The position numbers were made by a program, and so were the translations under genes. The notes under the pieces were generated by a model. It saw only the letters and a list, made by a program, of their open reading frames with translations. It searched no databases and had not been told where the DNA came from. Of a DNA stretch of 64,000 bases, positions 14,849-23,121 are shown one piece after another. How positions within the stretch are numbered: the first letter of the stretch is position 1; every line of letters begins with the position of its first letter. The DNA is from Candidatus Villigracilis adiacens (lineage in GTDB: Bacteria; Chloroflexota; Anaerolineae; Anaerolineales; Villigracilaceae), in assembly GCA_016703605.1 (NCBI GenBank), contig JADJBU010000022.1, positions 310,001-374,000 of the forward strand, in the 5' to 3' direction.

Positions 14849-16186
14849 TTACGCGCCTTTGGGAAACCTGATCATCACCTGCAAGCCGCCCTCCGGCAAA
14901 TTCCGCGCTTCGACGCGCCCGCCCTGGGCTTCGATCAACTGACGTGAAATTGCCAAGCCCAATCCCGTCCCGCCGGATGCGCGTGAGCGGGATTTTTCCT
15001 TACGCCAGAAGCGGTCAAAGATAAAGGGCAGATCAGATTCAGGCACGCCCGATCCGTTGTCGCTGACGGTGATTCGCACCCACTCCGCTTCCTGTTCGGC
15101 AGTCACCCACACCCGCCCGCCGTCGGGGACGTAGCGCAAGGCATTCCCCACCAGGTTGCTCATCACCTGCTCAAAGCGCTGTGGATCGACATTGGCGGAA
15201 AGGTTCTCACTTTTCCCGGCAAACGAAAGCGCGATGTTTTTCTCCTGCGCCTCGGCGGAGAACAACGCCACCACCCGCTCGATCAAATCGCCGGGGTTGA
15301 CCTGCCTCCTATCGAAAGGCAATTGACGCGCCTCCGCCAATGTCAGCAGGCGCAGGTCGTCAATCAGGCGTTCCAGCACGTAGGTATGTTCGAGCGCGAG
15401 CGATACCTGCGAACCGTTTTCGGGATAAATCCCGTCCACAATGCCTTCGAGCCGTCCGCGAATGACGGATAACGGCGTGCGTAATTCGTGGGCAACATCG
15501 GCAAGCATGTCGCGCCGTTCGCGGTCGCTGCGTTCGAGCGAGGCTGCCATTTCGTTGAAACTTTCAGACAGGCTGCGCAAATCCTGCGGACCTTCGGTCT
15601 GGATGCGGGTATCGAGTTTCCCGTCTGCCACGGCGCGGGCGGCGTAGATCACCTCCGCCAGCGGGTTGACGAAGCGGCGGATGAGCAGGAAGGCGATCAC
15701 AACCACCAACAAGCCGAGCGCAAACGAAATGCCCGCCACAGGGATGAGAATCCCGCCCGCCATGCGTCCGCGCCATTCGAGCGGCAGGGGATTAATGATC
15801 AACGCGCCAATCTCGCGCCCATCAACATACAGTTGAAAGCGAATATCGCCAGCCTTAACCTCGTAGCGGGAACCAACCGTCGAAGCAGAAGCCAGCCCAC
15901 CGTCCAGAATGATGCGGTTGTCTTCGTCCAGCAGCAAGGTATATTCAGGCGGAAAACTATCATAGGTATGAAACGCGCCTTCGATTCCATTCCAATTGCC
16001 GTGCCCCCGATAATAGCCTTCGAGATATCCGATGAGCGGAAAACGCAAACCAGTAACGCCGGGATGGTTCGTAAGGACATACGCCGTGATGAGCGGGAAC
16101 AAAATCATCAGCGTCAAAAGAACCGCGAGAAATGCGCGGCTGAGCAGCGACAGCAAACGCAAACGAATTTGTCGGACGGAATTCAT
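14849..16186 (-). CDS. Sensor histidine kinase with HAMP domain
   Basis: A 445-residue membrane kinase. Two membrane helices (about 15-38 and 158-185) bracket an extracytoplasmic sensor; HAMP follows at about 185-240. The phosphoacceptor H-box is DVAHELRTPLS, the N-box NLVGNALRYVP, then VSDNGSGVP, the F-box IFDRFW and the G2 box GGTGLGLAI. This is the BaeS/ResE type. Its start overlaps the response regulator stop by 4 bases. It is the last gene of a run with a MacAB-like efflux system, which suggests envelope stress or toxic compounds as signal. Confidence 0.92.
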   Translation of the reverse strand: MNSVRQIRLRLLSLLSRAFLAVLLTLMILFPLITAYVLTNHPGVTGLRFPLIGYLEGYYRGHGNWNGIEGAFHTYDSFPPEYTLLLDEDNRIILDGGLASASTVGSRYEVKAGDIRFQLYVDGREIGALIINPLPLEWRGRMAGGILIPVAGISFALGLLVVVIAFLLIRRFVNPLAEVIYAARAVADGKLDTRIQTEGPQDLRSLSESFNEMAASLERSDRERRDMLADVAHELRTPLSVIRGRLEGIVDGIYPENGSQVSLALEHTYVLERLIDDLRLLTLAEARQLPFDRRQVNPGDLIERVVALFSAEAQEKNIALSFAGKSENLSANVDPQRFEQVMSNLVGNALRYVPDGGRVWVTAEQEAEWVRITVSDNGSGVPESDLPFIFDRFWRKEKSRSRASGGTGLGLAISRQLIEAQGGRVEARNLPEGGLQVMIRFPKGA

Positions 16187-16872
16187 ATCGCCTCGCTTCG
16201 CCCCGGCTCGGCATGGAATTTATATCCCACGCCATGCACGGTCACGATCAATTCATCCGGCTCCAGTTTGCGGCGCAGGTTGCGGATGTGCGAATCGATG
16301 GCTCTTTCATAACTTTCAAAGGCAACGCCATGCGCGGCGTTCAATAATTGATGACGGGAAAAAATGCGGCCGGGCTGACTCATGAGAGTCGCCATGATCT
16401 CGAATTCGGTGGGCGTGAGCGTCACCACGCGCTTCTTTATCTGGACCTCGAAGTGGGTTCTATCCAGTGAAACGCCGCCTACCCTGATAACTTCAGCCGC
16501 CGGGTCGCCGCCGACGCGCCGCAGCACCACCTTGACCCGCGCCACCAACTCGCGCGGACTGAACGGTTTGGTGATGTAATCGTCCGCGCCGATCTCCAAG
16601 CCGATGAGTTTATCCGTCTCTTCGACCCGCGCCGTGAGCATGATGATCGGCACATTGCTCTCGCGCCGAATGGACTTGCACAACTCCAGCCCGTCCATTT
16701 CGGGCATCATCACGTCCATCACGATCAAGTCCGGCTTTTCGCGGCGGGCGGCGGCGAGACCCTGAACGCCATCGCCGGCTGTGATCACGTCAAACGCGGA
16801 CGCTTTTAAATAATCGCGGCTGATCTCAAGGATTTCAGGTTCATCGTCCACGAGGAGGATTTTCTTGGGCAT
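16183..16872 (-). CDS. OmpR/PhoB-family response regulator
   Basis: A 229-residue regulator. The receiver domain has D9, D10, the phosphoacceptor D53 (LIVMDVMMPEMDG) and the lysine in YITKPFSPREL. The C-terminal winged helix begins near residue 130 and contains LTPTEFEIMATLMSQPG and SHIRNLRRKLEP. It pairs with the overlapping kinase gene. A perfect 30-bp palindrome separates it from the efflux permease upstream, so it may be read both from the efflux transcript and separately. Confidence 0.94.
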   Translation of the reverse strand: MPKKILLVDDEPEILEISRDYLKASAFDVITAGDGVQGLAAARREKPDLIVMDVMMPEMDGLELCKSIRRESNVPIIMLTARVEETDKLIGLEIGADDYITKPFSPRELVARVKVVLRRVGGDPAAEVIRVGGVSLDRTHFEVQIKKRVVTLTPTEFEIMATLMSQPGRIFSRHQLLNAAHGVAFESYERAIDSHIRNLRRKLEPDELIVTVHGVGYKFHAEPGRSEAI

Positions 16873-16890
16873 AAAACCTTTTTACCACAA

Positions 16891-16920
16891 AGTAGAACAA
16901 GTCTATAGACTTGTTCTACT
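16891..16920. repeat. Perfect 30-bp palindrome at the permease stop codon
   Basis: Each arm is AGTAGAACAAGTCTA, with no loop bases. It abuts the permease stop and precedes the response regulator start by about 20 bases. The half-site TAG(A/G)ACAA is shared with the palindrome at 54997-55022. It may act as an attenuator or transcript-end stabiliser. Confidence 0.85.
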
Positions 16921-18161
16921 CACTCATACCGCAGCGCCACCATTGGGTGCAGGTTCGCGGCGCGGAAGGCGGGATACAAGCCGAAGAAGATGCCAATCGC
17001 CGCCGCGAAGAAGAACGCCAGCAAAATCGAGTCGACGGTGATGACCGAACCGATCATGCCGGTAACGCTGAAGAACATGGCAATGCCCACGCCGAGCAGG
17101 ATGCCGATCAACCCGCCCAGCAGACTGAGCGTGACCGTTTCGATCAAAAACTGCGTGAGGATTTGATTCTTCGTCGCGCCCACGGCTTTGCGCAGACCGA
17201 TCTCCTTGGTGCGTTCCGTCACCGAGACCAGCATGATGTTCATGATGCCAATGCCGCCCACCAGCAGGGAGATGCCCGCAATCGCGCCGAGGAAGATGGT
17301 CAGGGTGCGCGTCACGGTATTGAGCATCTCCAGCGTATCCGCCTGATTCATGACGTTGAAATCCAGTTCATCTGTCGGCTTGAGTTCGTGCGAGCGGCGC
17401 AGTAAATATTCCGTTGTCGCGGATACGGTATCCATATCCTCCTCATCGGTCACAGAGATGAGGATGTTGTTGACCGCGCGCCTGCCGTTATACATGGCGG
17501 TTTCGCCAAAGAGTTTGGTGTAGCCGGTTTCGATGGGAATAAAAATATTTTCATCCGGCGAACCCACCGACGAGCCTTTGGCTTCAAGCACGCCCACCAC
17601 CTGGAATTTCAGACCGTTGATCGAAATCGTCTTGCCGACCGGCGAAAGATCGCCAAACAGGTCTTCCGCCACCGAAGCCCCCAACACCGCCACCAGGTTT
17701 TGAGATTTATTATCGCCATCGCTGATAAAGCGCCCATCGGTCAGCGTAAACGAGCGGACGTCTTTATGGGCTTCCATTACGCCGACGGTTGGCGCGCTAA
17801 AACTTTCATTGCCAAATTTCACGGTGTAACTGGCTTGATAGACCGGCACAATATCGGTCACATTGCTGGTCATGCCGCGCTCCAGCAGTTGATAATCGGC
17901 AAAATATAAGTGACTCGCCTGCTGCGACCCTCCGCTCAACGCCGCCGGACCCGATTGCATTCTGCCCGGCGAAATGGTCAATAAGTTGGAGCCGCCGCTT
18001 TGAATGGAACTGGTAATGCTTGCGGTTGCCCCCTCCCCGATGGAAAGCAGCGCCACCACCGTCGCCACGCCGATGACGATCCCGAGGATGGTCAACACCG
18101 AGCGCATTTTGTTTGCCTGCAAAGCGCGCAGGGCGATCTTTAGGTTTTCTGAAAATAACAT
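16920..18161 (-). CDS. MacB-like ABC transporter permease
   Basis: A 413-residue permease with the MacB/FtsX topology: one N-terminal helix (about 20-42), a large extracytoplasmic domain (45-280) and three C-terminal helices within 285-400. LRALQANKMRSVLTILGIVIGVA at the N-terminus and RTKEIGLRKAVGATKNQIL before the last helices are family hallmarks. It works with the separate ATPase and HlyD-like adaptor to move a peptide, lipid or drug across the envelope. The ATPase gene is 95 bases upstream, with a dispersed repeat between. Confidence 0.9.
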   Translation of the reverse strand: MLFSENLKIALRALQANKMRSVLTILGIVIGVATVVALLSIGEGATASITSSIQSGGSNLLTISPGRMQSGPAALSGGSQQASHLYFADYQLLERGMTSNVTDIVPVYQASYTVKFGNESFSAPTVGVMEAHKDVRSFTLTDGRFISDGDNKSQNLVAVLGASVAEDLFGDLSPVGKTISINGLKFQVVGVLEAKGSSVGSPDENIFIPIETGYTKLFGETAMYNGRRAVNNILISVTDEEDMDTVSATTEYLLRRSHELKPTDELDFNVMNQADTLEMLNTVTRTLTIFLGAIAGISLLVGGIGIMNIMLVSVTERTKEIGLRKAVGATKNQILTQFLIETVTLSLLGGLIGILLGVGIAMFFSVTGMIGSVITVDSILLAFFFAAAIGIFFGLYPAFRAANLHPMVALRYE

Positions 18162-18183
18162 TTTATTTCTCCAGATTCATTTT

Positions 18184-18258
18184 CAACCACGAAGGACACA
18201 AAGCACACGAAGGTAAATCAATGGGTTTTCCTTTGTGCTCTTTGTGCCCTTTGTGTTT
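18184..18258. repeat. Dispersed inverted repeat (CACGAAGGACACAAAG type)
   Basis: Left arm CACGAAGGACACAAAG and right arm CTTTGTGCCCTTTGTG form an imperfect hairpin between the ATPase and permease genes. A similar design occurs at 38681-38749. Confidence 0.7.
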
Positions 18259-18973
18259 AATGTTCTTCTCTCGGCGCGCCTGCCTTGATGGGATTCGGGT
18301 TGATTTCATCCGAAACAATCTTCCCGTCCGAAATCTTGATGATGCGCCCGGTATGACGCGCCACATGCGCATCGTGCGTCACCACGATCACCGTCTGCCC
18401 GTTATCGCGATGCAGGCTTTGGAACAAATCCATGATCTCCACGCCGGTTTTGCTGTCCAATGCGCCGGTGGGTTCGTCTGCCAAAAAAATGGCGGGTTGG
18501 TTCACAATCGCCCGCGCAATCGCCACGCGCTGCTGCTGACCGCCGGAAAGTTCGTTCGGCGCATGGTGTGTTCGATCTCCCAAGCCCACACGCTCCAATG
18601 CTTTCATGGCGCGGTTGTCTCTTTCCTTCCCGGAATACCCGGCATACGTCAGCGGCAGTTTGACATTCTCCAACGCGCTGGTGCGCGCCAGCAAATTGAA
18701 TTGCTGAAATACGAAGCCGATCTTTCGTCCGCGCACATCGGCGAGGCGGTTCTCATCCATGTTCTCCACCGCCACATCGTCAATCGTGTAGCGTCCGCTG
18801 GTGGGCGCGTCCAAACAGCCGACGATTGCCATCAATGTGCTTTTGCCCGAGCCGCTTGGTCCCATGATCGCCACCATCTCGCCCTTCTCGATGGTGAAGT
18901 CCACGCCGTCCAACGCCCGCACTTCGTTCTCGCCCATCTGGTAAACCTTGGTCAACTCTTCCACATGGATCAT
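18257..18973 (-). CDS. MacB/LolD-type ABC transporter ATPase
   Basis: A 238-residue nucleotide-binding protein. Walker A GPSGSGKST lies at 39-47, the signature LSGGQQQRVAIARA near 140, Walker B AIFLADEPTGALD after it, and the H-loop in VIVVTHDAH. It energises the permease gene downstream. Its start overlaps the adaptor stop by 4 bases. MacB of enterobacteria is a fusion of ATPase and permease; here they are separate, as in many Gram-positive and Chloroflexota systems. Confidence 0.94.
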   Translation of the reverse strand: MIHVEELTKVYQMGENEVRALDGVDFTIEKGEMVAIMGPSGSGKSTLMAIVGCLDAPTSGRYTIDDVAVENMDENRLADVRGRKIGFVFQQFNLLARTSALENVKLPLTYAGYSGKERDNRAMKALERVGLGDRTHHAPNELSGGQQQRVAIARAIVNQPAIFLADEPTGALDSKTGVEIMDLFQSLHRDNGQTVIVVTHDAHVARHTGRIIKISDGKIVSDEINPNPIKAGAPREEH

Positions 18974-20274
18974 CTGTTGCCTCCAAACGGGTTGGGCGCT
19001 TCAAAACCATTATTGCGCGCGGTGGTCACAACATCGCCTTCGTTCAAGTCGCCGGTCACAGCCACCATCTCGCCGATGATCGCGCCGCCGGTCACATCCA
19101 CGCGCACGGTCTCACCGCCGCGCACCACCCACACAAACTCGCCCTGCGCGTCGTTTTGGATGGCAGTGATCGGCACCGCCAGCGTGGTCGTTTCACCTCC
19201 GATTTGAATGACCAGGTTCATCGTCGAACCGAGCGGCAGGAAGTCATCGCCTTTGGGCGTTTCGATCTTCACGCGCACATCATATTTGACCAGACCTGAA
19301 ACGACCTCGCCCACCGGGTTAATGGACACCACCTCGCCGCTGAATTCGACGCCGGGCAGCGCATCAGACTCCGCCGAAACCTGGTTGCCCACCCGAACCC
19401 TGGCAATGTCTGATTCATCCACCTGCGCGTCCACGTACAGGTTGTCCAAATCCGCAATGTTCACCGAAAGTTCGCCCGCGCCAACGACCTCGCCTGGGAT
19501 GTTTTCCACGGAAAGAACCTGCCCATCGAACGGAGCAATGACGCTCATCGAATTGACGGTCGCCTGCGCCGCATCCACTTTGGCTTGAGCCGCGATCACA
19601 TCCTGCGACTGGTCACCCGCCAGCAGGCGGTCATATTCGCGCTGGGCGTCTTCATATTTTGCCTTCTTCAACGCCAGGTCGTTCTCGGCTTCGATGATCC
19701 AATCCTCCGGCGCGGGTCCGCGGAAGGTTTCGGTTTCGTATTCATACTTCCAGCCGTTGCCCTGCCGCACCAGCCGCGCCAAATATTTCGTCTGCGGAAC
19801 GCGCTGGTCGGTTTGAAGGTACGTCAGATAGTCCTCCGCCTTTTCGTAATCCTCTTTTGCGTCCTTCAAGTTAATGGCGGCTTGCGCCAGGTCAGTGCCG
19901 GAGTTGAGCAGGTCGTCCAGGTTTTCCTGCGCGGTGATCAGATCCGCCTGCGCGGAAACAATCGAAGCGGATGTGCTGGTCGGGTCGAGGGTGAGCAGAA
20001 TATCGCCCGCCTTTACAAAGTCGCCGGGTTCGACATTCACCTTTGCCACGGTTCCGCCGGTCTTCCAGTCGAGGCTGGCGAACGGTTCGGCTTCGAGGCT
20101 GCCCGTGGTGTCAACGGTCTCTGTCAGCGTAAGCGAAACCACCTGGGCGGTATCCGCTGCGGCTGAGTCTGAGGCGTTGGCTCTTTTCGTCATCAAACCA
20201 ACCAACAGGGCAAGGACCACCACCGCGCCGGCGGCGATCCACCAGAATTTTCTATCCTTGAGTACATTCGACAT
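18970..20274 (-). CDS. HlyD/MacA-like membrane fusion (adaptor) protein
   Basis: A 434-residue adaptor with one N-terminal membrane helix (about 11-28). A biotinyl-lipoyl-like half (SLDWKTGGTVAKVNVEPGDFVKAGD) precedes a long coiled coil (about 95-215) and the second half (APFDGQVLSVE). It links the permease to outside layers. It opens the five-gene run adaptor-ATPase-permease-regulator-kinase. GGAGAAATCG precedes the ATG. A family B element (20294-20399) ends 20 bases upstream and may hold part of the promoter region. Confidence 0.92.
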   Translation of the reverse strand: MSNVLKDRKFWWIAAGAVVVLALLVGLMTKRANASDSAAADTAQVVSLTLTETVDTTGSLEAEPFASLDWKTGGTVAKVNVEPGDFVKAGDILLTLDPTSTSASIVSAQADLITAQENLDDLLNSGTDLAQAAINLKDAKEDYEKAEDYLTYLQTDQRVPQTKYLARLVRQGNGWKYEYETETFRGPAPEDWIIEAENDLALKKAKYEDAQREYDRLLAGDQSQDVIAAQAKVDAAQATVNSMSVIAPFDGQVLSVENIPGEVVGAGELSVNIADLDNLYVDAQVDESDIARVRVGNQVSAESDALPGVEFSGEVVSINPVGEVVSGLVKYDVRVKIETPKGDDFLPLGSTMNLVIQIGGETTTLAVPITAIQNDAQGEFVWVVRGGETVRVDVTGGAIIGEMVAVTGDLNEGDVVTTARNNGFEAPNPFGGNR

Positions 20275-20293
20275 TCGATTTCTCCTTTTTATC

Positions 20294-20399
20294 GTAACTG
20301 CTCAGCCTGCTCATTCTCGATTGTCATTTCGAGAAATCCCTTTGGCGTTGTCCAAGATTTCTCGCTATCGCTCGAAATGACAAGCCGCTGAGCAGTTAC
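20294..20399. mobile_element. MITE-like element, family B copy 2
   Basis: A 106-bp element with 12-bp perfect terminal inverted repeats GTAACTGCTCAG and CTGAGCAGTTAC. Flanks are TTTTTATC (20286-20293) and TTTTCATC (20400-20407), a 7-of-8 match consistent with an aged target duplication. It lies between the divergent adaptor and aldo/keto reductase genes. Confidence 0.8.
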
Positions 20400-20489
20400 T
20401 TTTCATCAGTCACAGGATACTTTTCAAATGTGCAGAATTTGTGCAGGCGAAATGGACGTGTGTGGAGGGGTTGCGGGTAAAATCGGGAC

Positions 20490-21302
20490 ATGAAATACGA
20501 AACCCTTCCCGCCCTGACCCTTCCCAAGATCGGCTACGGCGCGTGGCGCATCGGCGGCAACTCGAACCCCGACCCCGCGCTGGATGAAAAATCGCTTGCG
20601 GCGTTAAGAGCCGCGCTCGAGACCGGCTACACCCATTTCGATACCGCCGAGATGTACGCCGACGGTCGCAGCGAGGAGTTGATCGGGCGGGCGATCCGCG
20701 AGGCTGGGGCGAAGCGCGAAGACCTGTTCATCACGTCGAAGGTCACGCCGAATCACCTGCAATACGAAGATGTGCTGGCTTCGTGCGAAAATTCGCTGCG
20801 CCGACTGCAAACGGATTATCTCGACCTGTACCTCATCCACTGGCCCCACGGCGGGTCGAGGTACGACGAGACGTTCAGGGCGTTGAATAAACTTGTCCGC
20901 GACGGGAAGGTGAAGCATCTCGGCGTGAGTAATTTCAATTTGAAACTGCTGAAACAGGCGCGGGAACTTTCCGAGACGCCCATCGCGACCAACCAGGTTC
21001 CATTCAGCCTGTCGGATCGTTCCTATATAAAAAACGGGATGTTGGAATTCTGCCAGAACAACGACATTCTCCTGACCGCCTATTCCCCCGTGGACGAAGG
21101 CAATTTGAAGTCGAACACGACGCTCGAGACGATTGCCAAAGCGCATAACGCCACGATCTTTCAAATTGCGCTGGCGTGGGTAATTTCGCATCCGCGCGTG
21201 ATTACGATTCCGATGTCGTTCAACCCGGCGCATATCAAGGAAAATTTCGAGGCGGCGGAGATCGAGTTGACGGAGGAGGAGTTGGGGAGGATTGGAAAGT
21301 AG
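20490..21302 (+). CDS. Aldo/keto reductase
   Basis: A 270-residue NADPH-dependent carbonyl reductase of the TIM-barrel AKR superfamily. The catalytic tetrad is D51, Y56 (FDTAEMYADG), K84 (ITSKV) and H117 (LYLIHWPH). NQVPFSL and the ALAWVISHPRVITIPMS segment match the cofactor half. The substrate cannot be assigned. It is the first gene of a plus-strand run with clpS; a GGCGGAA repeat tract follows its stop codon. Confidence 0.93.
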   Translation: MKYETLPALTLPKIGYGAWRIGGNSNPDPALDEKSLAALRAALETGYTHFDTAEMYADGRSEELIGRAIREAGAKREDLFITSKVTPNHLQYEDVLASCENSLRRLQTDYLDLYLIHWPHGGSRYDETFRALNKLVRDGKVKHLGVSNFNLKLLKQARELSETPIATNQVPFSLSDRSYIKNGMLEFCQNNDILLTAYSPVDEGNLKSNTTLETIAKAHNATIFQIALAWVISHPRVITIPMSFNPAHIKENFEAAEIELTEEELGRIGK

Positions 21303-21392
21303 AAGGTGGGAGGTGGAAGGCGGAAGGCGGAAGGCGGAAGGCGGAAGGCAGAAGGCGGAAGGCGGAAGGTAGAAATTGGAAAGTGGAAAGTG
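21303..21392. repeat. GGCGGAA heptad repeat tract
   Basis: Seven-base units GGCGGAA (variants GGCAGAA, GGTAGAA) are repeated about nine times between the aldo/keto reductase and clpS. Confidence 0.85.
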
Positions 21393-21399
21393 ATGATGG

Positions 21400-21702
21400 A
21401 TGTTTTTGCAAATTCCTGAAATTGAAATTCTCGAAGAGACCGATACAGAACTCGAGCCGATGTATTCGATCGTCATTCACAACGACAATGTGACTCCGAT
21501 GGATTTTGTCGTCGAAGTGCTGAAGCAGATTTTCTTCCTCGGCAATGACCGCGCGGCGGAGATCATGCTGGCGGCGCACATCAAAGGTTCGGCGTACGTT
21601 CAAAGCCTGCCGCGCATCGAAGCGGAGAAACGGGTCGGGAACGCGCATCAAGCCGCCGGGATGCTGGGCTATCCGCTGGCATTCACCATCGAACGCGAGT
21701 AG
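21400..21702 (+). CDS. clpS: ATP-dependent Clp protease adaptor ClpS
   Basis: A 100-residue ClpS. MYSIVIHNDNVTPMDFVVEVL (in two parts, residues 21-41) contains the conserved asparagine-aspartate pair that binds N-degron residues, and EIMLAAHIKGSA the helix facing the ClpA/ClpC N-domain. It delivers N-end-rule substrates to the Clp ATPase in the cytoplasm. The N-terminal tail is short and acidic. The start at ATG 21400 follows a repeat tract and lacks a clear Shine-Dalgarno; the true start could be a few codons away. Confidence 0.9.
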   Translation: MFLQIPEIEILEETDTELEPMYSIVIHNDNVTPMDFVVEVLKQIFFLGNDRAAEIMLAAHIKGSAYVQSLPRIEAEKRVGNAHQAAGMLGYPLAFTIERE

Positions 21703-21713
21703 AGGAGAATATT

Positions 21714-22241
21714 ATGAGAGTATGCGCCACCGATTTTGTCTATCATGCATTCCTCAACCCAAATGACGGGCAGCGCGAATCCGTGCTTGAAAAAGGGCTG
21801 CGTCCGTTATCCGACTTTCCCGAAAGCGAACGCTGGAAGCAGATCGAGGCGCACATGCCCGGCTTCTTTGAAAATCTTTACAACGACATCGCCAAACCCG
21901 TCGTTCAAAAACCTTATGCAAACTCCGGCGTTTTTATCGCCCCCATTGATTTTCAACTTCTGCCCGGTTCCCTGATGTACAACAAAACGCGCCTCAAAAT
22001 TCCCATCACGCGCATAGACCCCGCCCACGCTGTTCTAACCTATGTGCTCAACGAAGAAAGAACGCGCCTGCCCCTCACCCGCGAAAATCTTATGAAAACC
22101 GCCGAGATCTGGGACGACAAGCTTGTGACAGAATGGTTCGCCAAAGACCCGAATCGCATGTTCTTTTATGTGCCGCAGATCGCCGCCTACCAGCCAAATG
22201 GAATCCCCGTTACAGCAGACGATATCGAAACCTTCGAATGA
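21714..22241 (+). CDS. Conserved-looking protein of unknown function
   Basis: A 175-residue soluble protein that I do not recognise. It has no signal peptide or membrane helix. YHAFLNP near residue 10 and VLEKGLRPLSDFP (24-36) followed by GVFIAPIDF (73-81) vaguely recall ADP-ribosyltransferase-like folds (a His after the first strand and an L-x-x-G-L turn), but this is only a hint. It follows clpS by 11 bases, with GAGGAG before its ATG, and its stop overlaps the acyltransferase start (ATGA). Co-expression with clpS and a lipid enzyme is therefore likely. Confidence 0.75.
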   Translation: MRVCATDFVYHAFLNPNDGQRESVLEKGLRPLSDFPESERWKQIEAHMPGFFENLYNDIAKPVVQKPYANSGVFIAPIDFQLLPGSLMYNKTRLKIPITRIDPAHAVLTYVLNEERTRLPLTRENLMKTAEIWDDKLVTEWFAKDPNRMFFYVPQIAAYQPNGIPVTADDIETFE

Positions 22242-23107
22242 ACTCGTCGAATCTTGACCTTCTAACCGGGATCAACCTCGACGATCTGGTTGCCTCCTTC
22301 GGCTGGCAAAACTCGCCGCTCCTCTCCCGCCTCTTACGGATATTTTTTCGCAAGCCTGCCCAAACCTTTGCCCAACATGTGATTGAATATGATGACAAAG
22401 TCGGTGAAGCGGGAATCGTCGAAGGCGGATGGAACCTGACCCGCAGATACGACAAAGACCTGCGCATCATCGGCGCGGACCGGATACCTGAGTCAGCGTT
22501 TCTAGCCTTGTCCAATCACCCCGGCATGACCGACACCGTCGCGCTCTTCGCGGCGTTGAATCGACCCGACCTGCGCATCATCGCGCTCGACCGTCCCTTC
22601 CTGAATGCCCTGCCCCACACGACATCACATTTATTTTATGTGCATGACGACCCGGCAAAACGGATGACGCTGGTGAGACAGGTCAGCGCTCATCTCAAAA
22701 AAGGCGGCGCGATCCTGACCTTCCCCGCCGGGCACATCGAATCCGACCCGGATGTTTATCCCGGCGCGGTCGAGTCGCTTAAAGAGTGGACGGACAGCGT
22801 GGGCGTCTTCGTCCGCATGGCTCCCGATGCGGCGATCTTGCCTGTGCTGGTGAGAAGCGTGGTGGCAAAGAAGTACGCGCATCACTGGCTGTTGGGAATC
22901 AAAAAGACGAAAGAGGAAAGAGAAAAACTGGCAACGGCGTTGCAGTTATTGGGCATGGTCATCTTCGGCGAAAAACCGGTGATGGTGACGATTCAGATCG
23001 GGAAGCCGATCTACGCCCGAGAGTTGGGGACGACGAACACCGATGTCATCCATCAAGCCGTGCTGGCGGAGATGAGGTTTTTGATCGAAGATGTGCCGCC
23101 GACTTAA
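22238..23107 (+). CDS. PlsC-like phospholipid/glycerol acyltransferase
   Basis: A 289-residue acyltransferase. LSNHPGMTDTVALF (near residue 90) is a variant of the NHxxxxD catalytic motif, and FPAGHIESD with a later PVLVRS segment form the acceptor-binding blocks. Such enzymes transfer an acyl chain from acyl-CoA or acyl-ACP to a glycerophosphate or similar acceptor at the membrane. The start at 22238 overlaps the previous stop by 4 bases (ATGA), so translation is coupled; the longer frame from 22133 is rejected. The stop codon lies inside an 18-bp palindrome (23097-23114). Confidence 0.85.
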   Translation: MNSSNLDLLTGINLDDLVASFGWQNSPLLSRLLRIFFRKPAQTFAQHVIEYDDKVGEAGIVEGGWNLTRRYDKDLRIIGADRIPESAFLALSNHPGMTDTVALFAALNRPDLRIIALDRPFLNALPHTTSHLFYVHDDPAKRMTLVRQVSAHLKKGGAILTFPAGHIESDPDVYPGAVESLKEWTDSVGVFVRMAPDAAILPVLVRSVVAKKYAHHWLLGIKKTKEEREKLATALQLLGMVIFGEKPVMVTIQIGKPIYARELGTTNTDVIHQAVLAEMRFLIEDVPPT

Positions 23108-23114
23108 GTCGGCG
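23097..23114. repeat. 18-bp perfect palindrome across the acyltransferase stop
   Basis: CGCCGACTTAAGTCGGCG, with the TAA stop in its centre. It lies between convergent genes and may act as a weak bidirectional hairpin. Confidence 0.7.
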
Positions 23115-23121
23115 TTACTTA

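Noticed and set aside
15488..16312. 274-codon plus-strand frame
   Set aside because: Antisense to the histidine kinase, whose motifs are complete.
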